Shown one piece after another: positions 1 to 12,100 of a stretch of 64,000 nt of DNA. The notes under the pieces were generated by a model. That model was not told where the DNA came from. It ran no database searches and worked only from the letters and a program-made list of their open reading frames with translations. Position 1 is the stretch's first letter. Every line of letters begins with the position of its first letter. The position numbers and the translations under genes are program-made. Location: positions 13,764,860-13,828,859 of the forward strand of contig NC_135244.1 of assembly GCF_947623445.1 (NCBI RefSeq), given 5' to 3'. The stretch is from Clavelina lepadiformis (taxonomy: Eukaryota; Chordata; Ascidiacea; Aplousobranchia; Clavelinidae).

Positions 1-1050
1 GTAGTGGAAAGCTTTATTTCTGCTGTCCCAGAGACAAAGATAGCATTGAAATTTAATATAGCCACCCTGAAGGCCCATCAAGAAAGCCACCATCTTGAAA
101 TCACCAATAACCTCCCAATTGTAGTGGTCATACTTTAATGCACTCATCAGGATTTTGATGTTCTGATACTCTTCTTTCATGTAAACTGAGTGAGCCAGAG
201 GAATGGAGGGACACTTGTTTGTGTTGTGCAGCAAAACGGCTTTGAGGCTTCTAGATGAGCTGTCGATAAAGAGCCTCCACTCAGAAGGATTGCAAGAAAT
301 TCCCATAGCCTGAAAGAGTCCTTCTATATCATGGCAGTAGCATAAATCATCTTTAAACATGTAGAACACTGAGAAGCCACGATGTCGCTTTCTCTGTGAA
401 GTAATTCGAACACTGTCATCCAGTAAGTCCCATTGCTTTAGTCTGGAAATGAGTAGCTCAGCATTCGACTTTGTCAATGACAGTTCCCTGACAAGATCGT
501 TCATGTCTTCTTGGTTGGGGTAGTAGGGACACCTTTCACCGCCAACTCGGTGTTGAAGATAAGCAACTGATGTATCCGTTTCTGAATCTGTAGAGAGTGC
601 ATCTGCTACGAAATGTTCATCTCTCAAGGGTGGTTGTGGCACAGGCATGTCAGTCGTGTTATGGGGTACTGGTGCAATAGATGATGGAATGTCAGGGTAA
701 TTGATGGAAGGTGCATTCTTTCCCTTCCGTCGTTTGCTTGGATCCACCATACAGAAGTAACAATCTGTGAGATGGTTTGTAGGCTCACGCCAGACACGGG
801 GGATAGCAAAACGCATTGCCCTCTTCTCTCCCCTAAACCAACCTTCTAGAGTACGACGGCAGTATTCGCATATGACGTGTGGTGCCCAATGTTTATCTTG
901 GTCACCGACTGGCATGCGAAAGTATGCATGATAGGCTTCTTTCGCACGCCTGCAACTCTCCAGACAGTGCTTTTTTGCTTTTTTTGCAAAGAACTCACCA
1001 CACACATAGCAGAAGGAATCTGCTGAGTACTTGCAACCACGGCAAGCCAT
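1..1050 (-). CDS. Cysteine-rich orphan-family protein, N-terminal 350 codons (runs off left edge)
   Basis: One uninterrupted frame runs from an ATG at 1050 down to base 1, so at least 350 codons lie in the window and the C-terminus lies outside. The protein opens with MACRGCKYSADSFCYVCG and continues with spaced cysteine pairs (CEYC near residue 72, CYFC near 115), which suggests a zinc-binding N-terminal module. A proline-rich stretch follows (PDIPSSIAPVPH), then a conserved-looking block with FMGLQGGY-type residues and CYLCLWDSR near residue 340. From memory, this architecture belongs to a large unnamed family that is highly multicopy in hydra, aphids and other invertebrates and is suspected to be transposon-derived; its function is unknown. 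There is no intron in the visible part, unlike every host gene here. It lies beyond the last visible MTR4 exon on the same strand, so it may sit in an MTR4 intron. I saw no inverted repeat at its 5' side. Confidence 0.7.
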   Translation of the reverse strand, partial: MACRGCKYSADSFCYVCGEFFAKKAKKHCLESCRRAKEAYHAYFRMPVGDQDKHWAPHVICEYCRRTLEGWFRGEKRAMRFAIPRVWREPTNHLTDCYFCMVDPSKRRKGKNAPSINYPDIPSSIAPVPHNTTDMPVPQPPLRDEHFVADALSTDSETDTSVAYLQHRVGGERCPYYPNQEDMNDLVRELSLTKSNAELLISRLKQWDLLDDSVRITSQRKRHRGFSVFYMFKDDLCYCHDIEGLFQAMGISCNPSEWRLFIDSSSRSLKAVLLHNTNKCPSIPLAHSVYMKEEYQNIKILMSALKYDHYNWEVIGDFKMVAFLMGLQGGYIKFQCYLCLWDSRNKAFHY

Positions 1051-1704
1051 ACCACACTTTTAATAATGGCGATAGAATTAAAAAATCTGTAAAGATTCAA
1101 CAACCGAAGTTATGGTGGTATAACTAAGATTTTTCATGTTTTTTCGGCATAAGCAAATAGAATATAGCAATTATTTCCCAAGGACAAAGAATTTTTTTTT
1201 TTTTGTTACATAGTGAATTATCAAATAATTGTTAAAAGATGAGTTTTTCAGGTCAAACTATGCGGATAAGACATGAACTTATTTTATTAAAACTTTCATA
1301 TGTAAACCTATCCGTTGTTATCATTACATCGTTGTAATGGGCCTCGTTTTCATCTCATACCATTAAAAGATTAAGTTCAAAACTGCATGAATAGCATCTT
1401 TTTTATACTTGGCTCAATCTAGTCTTGGATTTATACGATAATACAAAGTTTTTTATTATTTATTTAAAAGTTATTTATTTTTTCTTCTAGTCTAAGGGTA
1501 AAAAACTTGTGGCGAAATTGACATATGACAATTCTAAACTTGACAAAATAAGCAGAATTAAGGGAAACAGCCGGAATTAAAACAAAACGAAAAAGTATGC
1601 AAATGTGTGCAACTGTGCATGTTGTATGTACTAAATCAAAACATTTGTGCAACCAAAATCCTATAAATATTTTAGTTCAGCACATCCCAAGAAAATTTAC
1701 CAAC
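1051..1704. other. Non-coding stretch between orphan ORF and last visible MTR4 exon
   Basis: AT-rich sequence with no frame resembling the missing MTR4 C-terminal region. It is probably MTR4 intron, because the exon ending at 1705 is followed by a good GT donor. A short T-run lies near 1191-1204. Nothing else stands out. Confidence 0.5.
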
Positions 1705-4700
1705 CTTTTCATCAAAGACAAAACATGACAATAATGCTGCGCACTGGCCGGGCGTTAACGGATTGAAAACACCATTAAACACAAGCTCTGTGAGCAATAG
1801 TTCGTCAGCAGCACTTATCTCACACGCCACACGACCTGCAAAAAAGACAGATTTCATTGAAAGCGGTAGGAAAGTTTTTTAAGTGGTAACTGTTTTACCT
1901 TTTGTTTCAATCACATCTGCTACAGTTGCATAACCCAGTCTCCTCAAAACTCTTTTCCTACATTTTAGTTCATCCATCTGCAAAATTGTCCTGGCCCTTT
2001 TCAGGGCACGTTTAGCTTCCTTCACATCATTGGCCAACTAAAAACATCAACTACAAGTTTTACAAGTATCAATTTAAAAAAAAAAGAATTAAATCAAGCA
2101 TTGACATTAACTACATCAAACACCACAAACAAAATCAACAAGTATAACTCGTAACAATCAATAACATTTATTCAATATCAACACCTTCATTTTCTTTTCA
2201 CACAGCTTATACACATCTGACATGTCGTCACGTTTATGCAAAGAATGTTTGTACATCCTCTTCTCAAACGCCTCAATCTTTCGAACGATCGACTTCATGC
2301 GTTCATCTTTTATGTTCATATCTTCAACTGGATCAAGCAGAGGAATTCCATCAGGGAAGCGCTTATTAACTTCCTATATTTTCATAAATACATTGTTGAT
2401 AATAATATTTAACAGAAATATTCACGGCAAAGACATATTTTCAAAACTACTCAGTTTTAAGAGAACAACATCAGTAGAACTGGCTCTAAAACCAAAGCGT
2501 TACCTCAAGTGAAAGGAGGAGAGATTGTCGGTTATCTAGAGGTCGAAGGTCTTTTGGTAGGAAGAGACGAACACTACTAATGGCCGTTATGAGCTGAATC
2601 ATCACGGGTATGACTGCCATCTCATTTTGTCTAGGATTGCCTTTGGCAGGTCTCGGCAGTCTGATGGCAGTGGAATGTATGCTATCCTTGTCACAATTGA
2701 GCAAAACATCAACAATGAATTCTGGTTCAATGTCTTCAGCTTTTTTAAGTCCAACGGGTTTAGGTTGTTTCTTCTGAAAGTTAACCACAATACCCCAGCC
2801 AAACTCCTGATCAGAATTTCTAACCTGCAAAAGGTGATTGTTAACAACTCTGCCAATGGACAACATATATTCAATTATGTAACTGTAATGTCATAATGTG
2901 TAGAGTGTTATACCTTGACAAGTCTACCAGGTTGAAGAAAAGATAGACAGTACTTCGGCATGTGCACAAAGTCTTCCAGTTGCTTGGCAAGTTTATCAAG
3001 CTGCTGACGAATACGATAGTATGTCATACAATCTTCCTCATCTTTAATTTTCACTTCAGTGTGTTCTTTCTCCAATTTTGCGATATCTTTTCGTGAAAAT
3101 AATAAGGGCACACACAAATGAATTGGAATACTACATTAAATGCACAACATGCACTGCAAGTTGTGCAGGTTAAATTGCGATTATTGAATTGGACAACAAT
3201 AATACCAAAAACTACATACTTTTCATCATTTCTGGAATAGCAGTGTAATGCTGAAACTGATAGAAAGACTTTTCTAACATATACTCTGGATTTATTTCTT
3301 CCACACGAAGCAGGTTCAGCACCATGTTGTACGTTAAACGGAAAGCTGAATCCAACGGATCTGATGAACCCTAAACAACAACAAAAGTATAAAAGACAAG
3401 ATCTTTAAAAGTCACTCAATCATAGAAGAAAACTTTGTCTGTTTCAGATTTGGTTCTTACTTTAACAAGTGCTTTTCCAACACTGGGAGATAGTTTTTCA
3501 TCAACCATCATGATGACAATACCTCTTTCATCCATACCTCTACGGCCTGCTCTGCCACTCATCTGTATGTACTCCCCACCAGTAATCTAACAAATAAAAG
3601 ATTACACTATATTGACGAAAGTAAAACAAAATGTTAAAACCTATCAGGCAATTCACATACCCATCGAAAATCTTTTCCGTCAAATTTCCTTATACTTGTA
3701 AAGACAACAGTGTGGGCTGGCATATTTACTCCCATGGAAAATGTTTCAGTGGCAAACAAGACTTTTATTAAACCTTCTGAGAATAGAATTTCGATGGTTT
3801 CTTTGATTATTGGGAGAAGGCCACCATGGTGAATACCAATGCCGTTCAACAAAAATGGGAGCACGGCTTCAACTTGAGGTAGAAGTCTATCTTCATCTGA
3901 TAACGAATCCATTGCGTTGTTGAAAACTTCTTGAACCAGCTTCCTCTCTTCTCCTGGGAATGCAAAGAGAATGAAGTGAACTAATTGGCTCACAACAACA
4001 ATAGGAAAAAAATTTCTAATAACATCAACACATTTGCTGAATACTATACCAGAGTTGAAGGCCAACTTTGAGACTTGTTTAGCATAAAATTCACATTCCT
4101 TTTTACTAAATGAAAATACGATGGCTGGGAGAAATTTTCTTTCCATTACCAGCTCAACAATTTGGACGCAAGCACTTTTTCCCTAAACAAAAATAACTTA
4201 GATGATTCATAGTACATGGTAAGATTATTCTTAGTTAATACCTGCATTCCTCCTTTCTTTCCTTTCCTCGAAAAATCACTTTTGGCGTTGTCCCCCGCAT
4301 CTCTTAACACAGCCATGGCCATATTGAAGTTATCTTCCCGAAAGTCGCCCTGAAAACACAAACAATTAAGTTTGGCAAGTGTTCAAAGAAGGATTTTGCA
4401 AAATTGATCAAAAACACATACATGATCATCCACCACCAGATGTAATCCATTACCGCCTGTGGGAAATATGTAATGCTCTAAAGGCACTGGCCTGTAATCT
4501 GTGTAAACAACATGGCAGGGCTGCTTGTGCAGATGACAAATCCACGATGCAAACTGCCGAGCATTTGGTATTGTAGCAGAAAGAAAAACATAGTGGACAT
4601 TGTCAGGCAACAAAATAATTGTCTCCTCCCATACTACACCACGTTCTTTGTTTCTCATGTAATGTATCTCATCAAAAACGACCCAAGCAACTTCACGCAT

Positions 4701-6326
4701 TACTTCTGATCCACGATACAACATGCTCCTCAAAATCTAAGATAAAAGCTCCATCAGGTTTGCATATGTATGCACATAAAATTGTAGGATAATGTTTGAA
4801 AAAAGGTCATACCTCTGTTGTCATAACAAGACAGGAAGCTGTTGGATTTATAGTGACGTCACCAGTCATCAAACCAACGTCTGAAAACTCTTCATATAAA
4901 TCACGATATTTTTGATTACTCAAAGCCTTGATTGGAGTTGTGTATATCACTCTTTGTTTGTCTCGAAGTGACATTGCAATTGCATATCTGTAACCGTTCA
5001 AACATATACATCGTACAGTTTGCATATGTGTATACATATGGAACAGCAGTAAAATGCTCACATCTCCAACCCTGACTAACTTACTCTGCAACAACTGTTT
5101 TGCCAGCAGATGTGTGAGCAGATACCAAGACTGACTGCTGATTGTCCAAACAGAGGAGAGCTTCTTGCTGAAAGGGATCAAGAATAAATTTATACTCTTT
5201 TGCTTGTTTTCCGATACGCGGGCGTAGTTGGGGCAAATCAGTTCCGGTTACATATGCCACTTCATGAGTACAACCAGATATCAAAGAATCCATTGACGAA
5301 GTTTGAACCTTTGGCAAAGACTCCAAAACACTGCAATACATAAAAATGCAGAACTGGTGAAATTGTAAATGACAATAGAAAATATGCAAGTAATTGTATA
5401 AAATTGCTCTCTGAAAAGAAACCATACTTTGACAAATCCTCATGCTCTTCTTTCTGCAACTGAAGACCTTCATTGTTTTCTTGTGATTTTATTTTATTAC
5501 CTGTAATAAAAAACAATCAACTTTCCAAATATAACTCAAGGTATATAGGATTCCTTCTTCTGCTTATAGGGTTTAACAATGTCTTAGAATAAAAATCACA
5601 TGGCATGCAGTTCAAACTCACTAGGAAAATCTTTAACATTTTCATGGCTATCAAGTTTTTGTTTCTTTGAGCTCTCTGATGCGTCTGGAGTTTTTCCACG
5701 CTTTGACAATTTACTAAAAGTAATGTGCATCGTGCAATTATATATACATGTAACAAACACTCAATATAAATATTCTTGTAAATAATCATTTGCAATAAAT
5801 TGCAATATCAACATTTTCACGCAACTTTCAACAACTTTATCTCCGTTTTGGTTTAGCAGATTTCGTAAACTTTACAACATTACAAATTTTGAGACATTCT
5901 ACTTTCTACAATAATGTTTCAAAATTATTTGAAAAAACCAACACCATAACTTTTATTACTTCAAGATTGAATGTCTTTCACAGGATGCAATTGTATACTA
6001 GACCCCAGCTAATCAAATTGTGATATCATCTGGTTGTGCTTGTGCACTTCTGCACTAGACCAGTTTATTTATTATAACTTGATGTTAAGATAAAAAAGTT
6101 TAGCGTCCACACTGATTAAGCTCCTGTGTGCAAGCGCAACAACTTTGACAATGGTCCATTATGACGTACTGTTAGGCTAAGCTGCAGTTTAAAAATTGTT
6201 GCAGCTATACACATTGATAACTAGTTTAGAAATACATGTATGCTATGCGAACCTTGTATTTTTCTTTGAAAGTTGTTCAGTTTCTTCTTCAAAAACATTA
6301 AACAAGTCATCTCTGAAATCGGTCAT
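1705..6326 (-). CDS. MTREX: MTR4/MTREX exosome RNA helicase (16 exons; C-terminal ~130 codons not in window)
   Basis: DExH-box 3'-5' RNA helicase that feeds nuclear RNA to the exosome (TRAMP/NEXT/PAXT complexes). Exons: 6253-6326, 5622-5713, 5428-5500, 5085-5330, 4813-4987, 4422-4736, 4242-4349, 4050-4182, 3661-3953, 3461-3586, 3220-3370, 2914-3086, 2504-2824, 2185-2373, 1899-2037, 1705-1835. The sum is 2739 nt, or 913 codons with continuous phase; human MTR4 has 1042 residues. Visible motifs: AHTSAGKT Walker A (151-158), DEIH (242-245), SAT (273-275), [11 protein letters not shown], and [10 protein letters not shown] (511-520). The arch/KOW section includes the conserved GRLVKV segment. The start [15 protein letters not shown] resembles the short acidic N-terminus of the family. 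The last visible exon ends in DEK at a GTTGGT donor, so the protein must continue further left, outside the window, unless the locus is truncated. Confidence 0.95.
5991..6062. repeat. Left-truncated copy of a small inverted-repeat element (family C)
   Basis: Matches the copies at 25791-25883 and 56911-57021 through the shared core TAGACCCCAGCTA, AAATTGTGA and TCTGGTTGTGC, ending in TGCACTAGACC. The outer left inverted repeat is missing. It lies in MTR4 intron 1 (5714-6252). Confidence 0.6.
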
Positions 6327-8595
6327 TGCAGTGATGGATGGGTTTATCCAGGTTGTTGATAAGTCTCAAATCAATCTATTTATGTTTTCAGCACCTTTTA
6401 GTCAGACCAGCTGAGCACAGTACAGTACATTAGCCTTCTAGTTCTAGGAAATACAACAAAAGTAAAAAATCTAACTGTGCAACGATACTGTTGACAGGAA
6501 GCAACACATAGGCTAGATAACTAACAACACCAACAGGAGGGCGAGGAGGTTACATCTCCTACATCCCATTTCCCACATTCATCTGTTTTTTGCATGCTTG
6601 TAGTCAAAGTTTCTCTATTAACTGTATAACATTTCTATGATCATAATACAAAAAATACATAATCATATATATCAAAAGCCGGGGTTTAGTAAAAATCTGT
6701 TTGTTTGGAAATTACAACACTATAATTAAACGTTTATAAGCAACAAATATATTTACAATCGTTTATAAATGCGTTATAAACATTAATATAGATGCAAAGA
6801 ACGTGTTTTACGTTAATTTTTAAGGAATCTTATGGCTATGTGATATAACGCCCACAAAAATAAATATGTCACATTTTGGCGTAATCTTCTGCTATTTTTA
6901 TTTGCTAAATCAGCTTTTAGGTATGTAAAAAGAGAAATTTCAATATTTTTGGTTAAAATCATTCGAACCCTGTTTTGGTAAGTGTAGGGTTTATCAAAAT
7001 TTTATTTGGTCTCATAGTTTTTACTTTTAGTCCCGGAGGGCAGAAAGTCCTTAAACTCAACTTAAACTCGGCGATGATTCCTCATCGCTCGTGTCCAGGT
7101 TACGGTAGTAGCGCCACTGGATATCAAACACATGGGGCCTATTATTGCAAGGCCAGGGATCTTACCGCGCCTGTAGCTGTCGACAAGTTATAGGTAAATC
7201 GTATTTTGAATAAGTGAATAATACAATAGTTTTAAACAATTTGAATCAAAACTTTCAAAAATTTTAGGAAAATTTTCATCATTAAAGTTAGAGGCAAGCC
7301 CAAAAACAAGTTGGCCTTAAATTAAAGAGCAGTTGCCAGTAAATGTACTGGTGAAAAGATTTTTAATAACATGTAGTGGTTAAGCAGTAATTGCCGAAAT
7401 TGTTTAGCAAAATTGGCTCCCTATGATGATGAAGGATCCGGTCATAATGACGTCACAATGTGAGAATAATAGGCTTAATAACTGGGTATGTGATGTAAAA
7501 TAAAAAACAAGATATACTTTGGCACTCTTAAGGTTAACTTTACATTTTTCGACACGAGCTTTTGCAAGCTTAACCTTGCTTCTTTAGGTGTACTATGACT
7601 TAATTGTGAATTTACATGACCTAAAATTTATTTAGATTTTTTCAAAAATCAAACTGCCTAAGATTTGTTTGTGCATTTTTTTAAAGTTTTTGCTCCCTAA
7701 AAATGTAGCGAGCGCGTAATACCTCAGAGGTTTGCTAGCAGAACAACTTTTTCTTCGTCTTTAATCATGTGAGCGCTTGACCATCAAGCTATATTAAAGT
7801 AACCTCGAAGTGAACAATTCACACGGAGGTTCATTTACACAACTTTCCCATATTCTGAATACAGTTCATACAGCCAATTAGCATGAATCAGTGAATGGTT
7901 ACTGTCCTGAAGCAGTTCGACCAGATAGCAATAATATTCGTATGCAATGTTTGTTTATTTGAGCGCGTATACAAAAATAGGGGGCCCCTTGCAGGAACGG
8001 GCTTAGGCGACCGCATCACCCTAAAGCCACTACTGATCAAGGATGGATCTGATGATCCGTATTGCGGATACGTTCGTTAGTCGTTACAACGTTAACTGAA
8101 TAATTGCTTTTAGTTCTCACGAGTTGTCCGCGATTGGTAACTGAAACTGACCTTAACAATTTCGAAAGGATAACTACTACGTATGCTTTTAACACTCCCG
8201 CCTTCCATCAACAGAATCATAGCTTGTTCATGCTAAAATAACTAGTTCTATTTCACTTCAACGAATATATGAAACAGCCCCCTTTGTCTACTGTATCTAA
8301 CTGTACTTTGCAGATCAAAGTAAAGCTAACATAAACTCTTATTTATTGTTTTAAGCACGTATAACGTAAACATCAGGAAATAGGATCACGATTTTGTTGC
8401 TTCATTATGACCGCAATAAATACTTAGAGCTTCAAACCTTCAATCAAATACAGGCAACAAGATATACTGCATGACCTATAAACATTAGGATATTACTTGG
8501 AGCATAGAAGATCTATTGACATAGCGGATCGGAACATTCGTTTAAATGGGATTGAAGACCAATAACTCTTTGCGAAAACAACTGCAGCATCCTCT
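6327..8595. other. Intergenic interval between MTR4 start and CALR stop
   Basis: About 2.3 kb with no supportable gene. It should hold the MTR4 promoter and 5' UTR (just above 6326) and the CALR 3' UTR (below 8596). A GC-richer block at about 7020-7200 (CCCGGAGGGCAGAAAG onward) looks inserted, but I cannot name it. A dispersed repeat copy occupies about 7707-8034. Confidence 0.5.
7707..8034. repeat. Dispersed repeat, copy 1 (direct repeat of 11742-12040)
   Basis: Shares an ordered series of blocks with 11742-12040 in the same orientation: CCTCAGAGGTTTGC, a GTGA.CG.TT.A.CA block, CAAGCTATAT, TTCCC.TATTCT.AATACAGTT, TTAGCAT, CGTATGCAA.GTTTGTT and ACCCTAAA.CCACTACTG. Divergence is high, so the copies are old. 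The element type is unknown and no terminal inverted repeat is seen. Confidence 0.7.
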
Positions 8596-10611
8596 TCATA
8601 GCTCATCCTTGACAATATCAGGTTCTGCTTCATCATCATCATCATCGTCTTCAACACCATCGCCATCCAATTCTGGCATATCCTCCTGGGTTAAAAAGAA
8701 TACTCATAAAGATATCGCTTCACCGACAGTTGAACGCACTAATATAAATAAAATTTACATCTTCTAGCTCTCCCATATCATCATCATCCTCATCATCGTC
8801 GTCTTCATCATTGTCGTCATTTTCCTTGGCTTCTGCTTCACGTTTTTTCTTCTCTTCTTCCTCATGTTCATCGCGCATTTTCTTCTCTCCTTTCACAGTG
8901 GTTGATAAAATGTTCTCACATTCAGTTTTGGCAAGTTCAGGATCATCGGTGATCAAGAAGTTATCAAAAATGCTGCCAGACTTCACCTATTACATGGAAA
9001 ATGGTTATAACAGCGTACACAAAGATAAATACATGTCAACAATGACATCAAAATTTGTAAGGAAAGTTACCTGCCACAGGTCAAGACCAAGTAGACCAAA
9101 ATCTTCATATGCGTAAAGTTGATCATCCGCAGAATATTCTGGGTTTGCAATCATAGGATGGACCCATTTCCCGCTATAATTAGGGTTGTCAATCTGTTTG
9201 GGGGTCCATTCACCTTGATATTCAGGATTGTCAATCATTGGTGGTTCCCACTCCCCATCCATCTCTGGATCCCAATCTTCTGGTTGACTGGCATCTGGAT
9301 CTGGAATATGTTCTGGCTTGTCCCAACCCTTTGAAATGATTTATAATAGGTCAAACTGGTCTATTTATGTGGAAAGTAATGTGTATATATCTAAACCAGT
9401 ATGACATACTTCTGGCTTTTCGTCTTCTGGGTCGGGAATTTTTTCACGCTCATCCCAGTCTTCTGGTTTTTTCGCATCTGGGTCTTTAATTTCCTTTGCT
9501 GGCAGGAAATCCCAATCTTCCTCGAGTGAGCCAGACTGAGCTTTTGTGTTGTCAATTAACACCTCATAGGTATTATCAGGTTTAACAATGAGGGTGTACA
9601 CATGCGTTGCTTCATCATCCTGAGCAAGAAATAGTAGGTAAAAACAGAAACACCTGGTAGAATAAGACAGCACCCTCATTAAACCAAAGACAGCATACCT
9701 TGCATCGAATGTCCTTATTAATAAGCAAGTTTTTCCCCTTGTATTGGAAAATAACATGCACCTTCTTGGTACCTGGTCCACAAATATCTGGGCCTGTGAT
9801 AAAAAAATGTCAATAAAATTTAAAAGCTTAAAATCGAAGATATTTTGATATTCAATTCGCACCAAACATGATGTTATATTCTGAATCTCCTGTCATCTTT
9901 TCTGGTTCTACTGTTGATGGGAACAGCTTTACGTAGCCACCACCACAATCTATTGATTGCTCGTGTTTGATAGAGAACTGTACCACCAACGTCTTATCTT
10001 TGTTAGAGAATTTGTCGAAACTCGTAGAAAGAGCATAAAACCTGCCACAGAATGTAATTCTTAGAATGCATAGCTACAAGCTAAATAACCCTAGACCACC
10101 AAGAACACATACATACAAGATAACACTGCACTATGCATTTAACATTTCAGCAAAAAACAGCTGAGAAAGTGAAATAAATAGTTTTTGTAATGCATAAATA
10201 TTAGAACTTAAACTACTGTATATATATTAATCATACGTGGACAAATCTCACATAACACTCCGCCTTCAGTAACTTATTTCTTTGTATTAACCTGGCATCT
10301 TGACTAGTTTGCAGGCCCTTGTCTTGTTCAGGGTCGTTGTAGAATTTGCCAGCAGTTAAAACAAATTTACCGAAGTCATTTTTGCTTTTTGAATTTGACC
10401 ATCTTGATTCCCATTCGTCTAAAAATGAAATTTTGTGAAATGATGAACTGTCAATCATAAACAGAAGAAAAAATGCGAAAGCAAGGAAATCTTATCATTT
10501 GCAACACCCTACATGCAACTCACCTCCATCAGTAAAATATTCCTTGAAATAAACTGTTGGCTCTGCTACAGTGTAGGCAGCTAAACAACCTAGTAATAAT
10601 AACTTTAGCAT
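8596..10611 (-). CDS. CALR: Calreticulin, complete, 8 exons, 424 aa
   Basis: ER-lumenal calcium-binding lectin chaperone acting in the calreticulin/calnexin cycle. Exons: 10524-10611, 10292-10418, 9863-10041, 9699-9793, 9410-9619, 9071-9328, 8759-8986, 8596-8685. The total is 1275 nt including the stop, with continuous phase; human CALR is 417 residues. The signal peptide [16 protein letters not shown] is followed by [10 protein letters not shown], the usual mature start. Family signature KHEQ (97-100) precedes C104 and GGGYVKLF; the second signature [11 protein letters not shown] contains C136, so the N-domain disulfide pair is kept. The P-domain has three DP(D/E)-KPEDWD-type repeats and three G-W-PP-I-NPEY repeats. 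The C-domain is an Asp/Glu run ending in KDEL, the ER retrieval signal, encoded directly before the TGA at 8596-8598. The acidic run gives a CAT-rich low-complexity stretch on the + strand, which is not a separate repeat. Confidence 0.97.
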
Positions 10612-11741
10612 TGCTGGCAATTTTACAACTTAGTCAAGATAAAAAGACTCTTCCACGAATTCTGGAAAAATAAGTTTTTTAAGAAATATTATAGTTTACG
10701 AATAAGGCCAATACTAATTCATATAAAATTCATATTTTTAGTCAGAACAATGCTATCTTTAGAATTGTTTTGTCCAACAATTTATTTGAATTAACATTAA
10801 ATACTTTTGAATTCTGTCTGTAGCCGGTTATCTGGTTGGTTAATGTACACTACTAGGCTACAGTAGGCCAATGTAAGAACTTCACATTGCAAGCAGGCTT
10901 GCCTGGCGCAGTATGATCCAAAAAATGGTACGGCTTCCAGTTCTGATTTAACATATTATGTTTTGTTCACGAAATCATTGTATTTACACCTAATAACGTT
11001 TTAACAAACGATTGAATGTTTTTAATGTTTTGGTTTGAACCAAAGTTTCACCATACCTGAAGTACAGTCTGACAGTTGCAAATTAAAAACGAACTGATGA
11101 CAACCGGTCTAGGCTATTCCGATACCAAACAATTACCAAAAATACCCGACCAACGCCGAAGCTTTTAAGTTGTGATAATAAGCGACAATCGTTATGCTTA
11201 GTAACGCCAGCCAGCCAGCACACCCGTCAAAGCTTTGTAACAAGTAGAACTGCGTTGCTCGATTTTCTTGTAGGCTAGTACAAATCCACATTTTCCACGT
11301 TACCCGCTGCAGTGGTGTCATGCTTTGTTGGCTTCACCTGGTTGGTCGTGCTGCCAAATAATAGACCAATCAGATCGCGCCACAAAAGGACATGCTTGGC
11401 CGAATTCTGTGTCAACTAATTCCGCAAACAGAATCCGTGTTGTTTAAATGAACAAGCGCTATTTGAATAGAAATAGAAATGTTTTGTTTTCAGCGCAGGT
11501 TTTTAAATCTGTGTTAACATTGTTTGGTGAGGTATGGCGTAACTTTTGGGAGACGTAGCAATCTATCCCAGGGATACGAGGGCATGCTCCCCCACAAGTT
11601 TTGAATTTATGTCCAAAATACATAAAACTTTGCTTTTCTTTCAAAAAAAAAGTGTCCAAGAATAATTTTTTGTGCATTTATTCTTTCTCAGTTTTTCGCT
11701 TTATCGCCCCCAAGATCTCACACCCTTCATTTCTTTGTTGC

Positions 11742-12040
11742 TATTGGGCGCCTAATTCCTCAGAGATTTGCCAGCTCATAACACTTCTTTTCGTCTTGGC
11801 ATAATGTTTTAAATCAGGTGAACGTTTAAGCACCAAGCTATATGGAAGTAATCTCAAAGCAGGAGGGGCCAATTTATACAAGTTTCCCGCTATTCTAAAT
11901 ACAGTTAATTAGCATTAACCAGAGAATGACTGCTGTCATGAAAAATTGCGAATAGCTAAGAATAGTACTCGTATGCAACGTTTGTTCTTTTAAAGCGCGT
12001 CTACTCAAACAAGAGGGGCCTCACCCTAAAACCACTACTG
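11742..12040. repeat. Dispersed repeat, copy 2
   Basis: Direct-orientation partner of 7707-8034; the two copies bracket CALR. Shared blocks run in the same order and end at ACCCTAAA.CCACTACTG. Nothing codes through it. Confidence 0.7.
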
Positions 12041-12100
12041 TTCTATTCCTGTTTCAATTTAAAAATTTGTACATTTAAAAACGAAAGCTTTCAACTAGGG

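Noticed and set aside
8546..9116. Plus-strand Ser/Phe-rich frames and a CAT-rich tract at 8546-9116
   Set aside because: They are the antisense of the acidic Asp/Glu C-domain of calreticulin, which is strongly supported on the minus strand.
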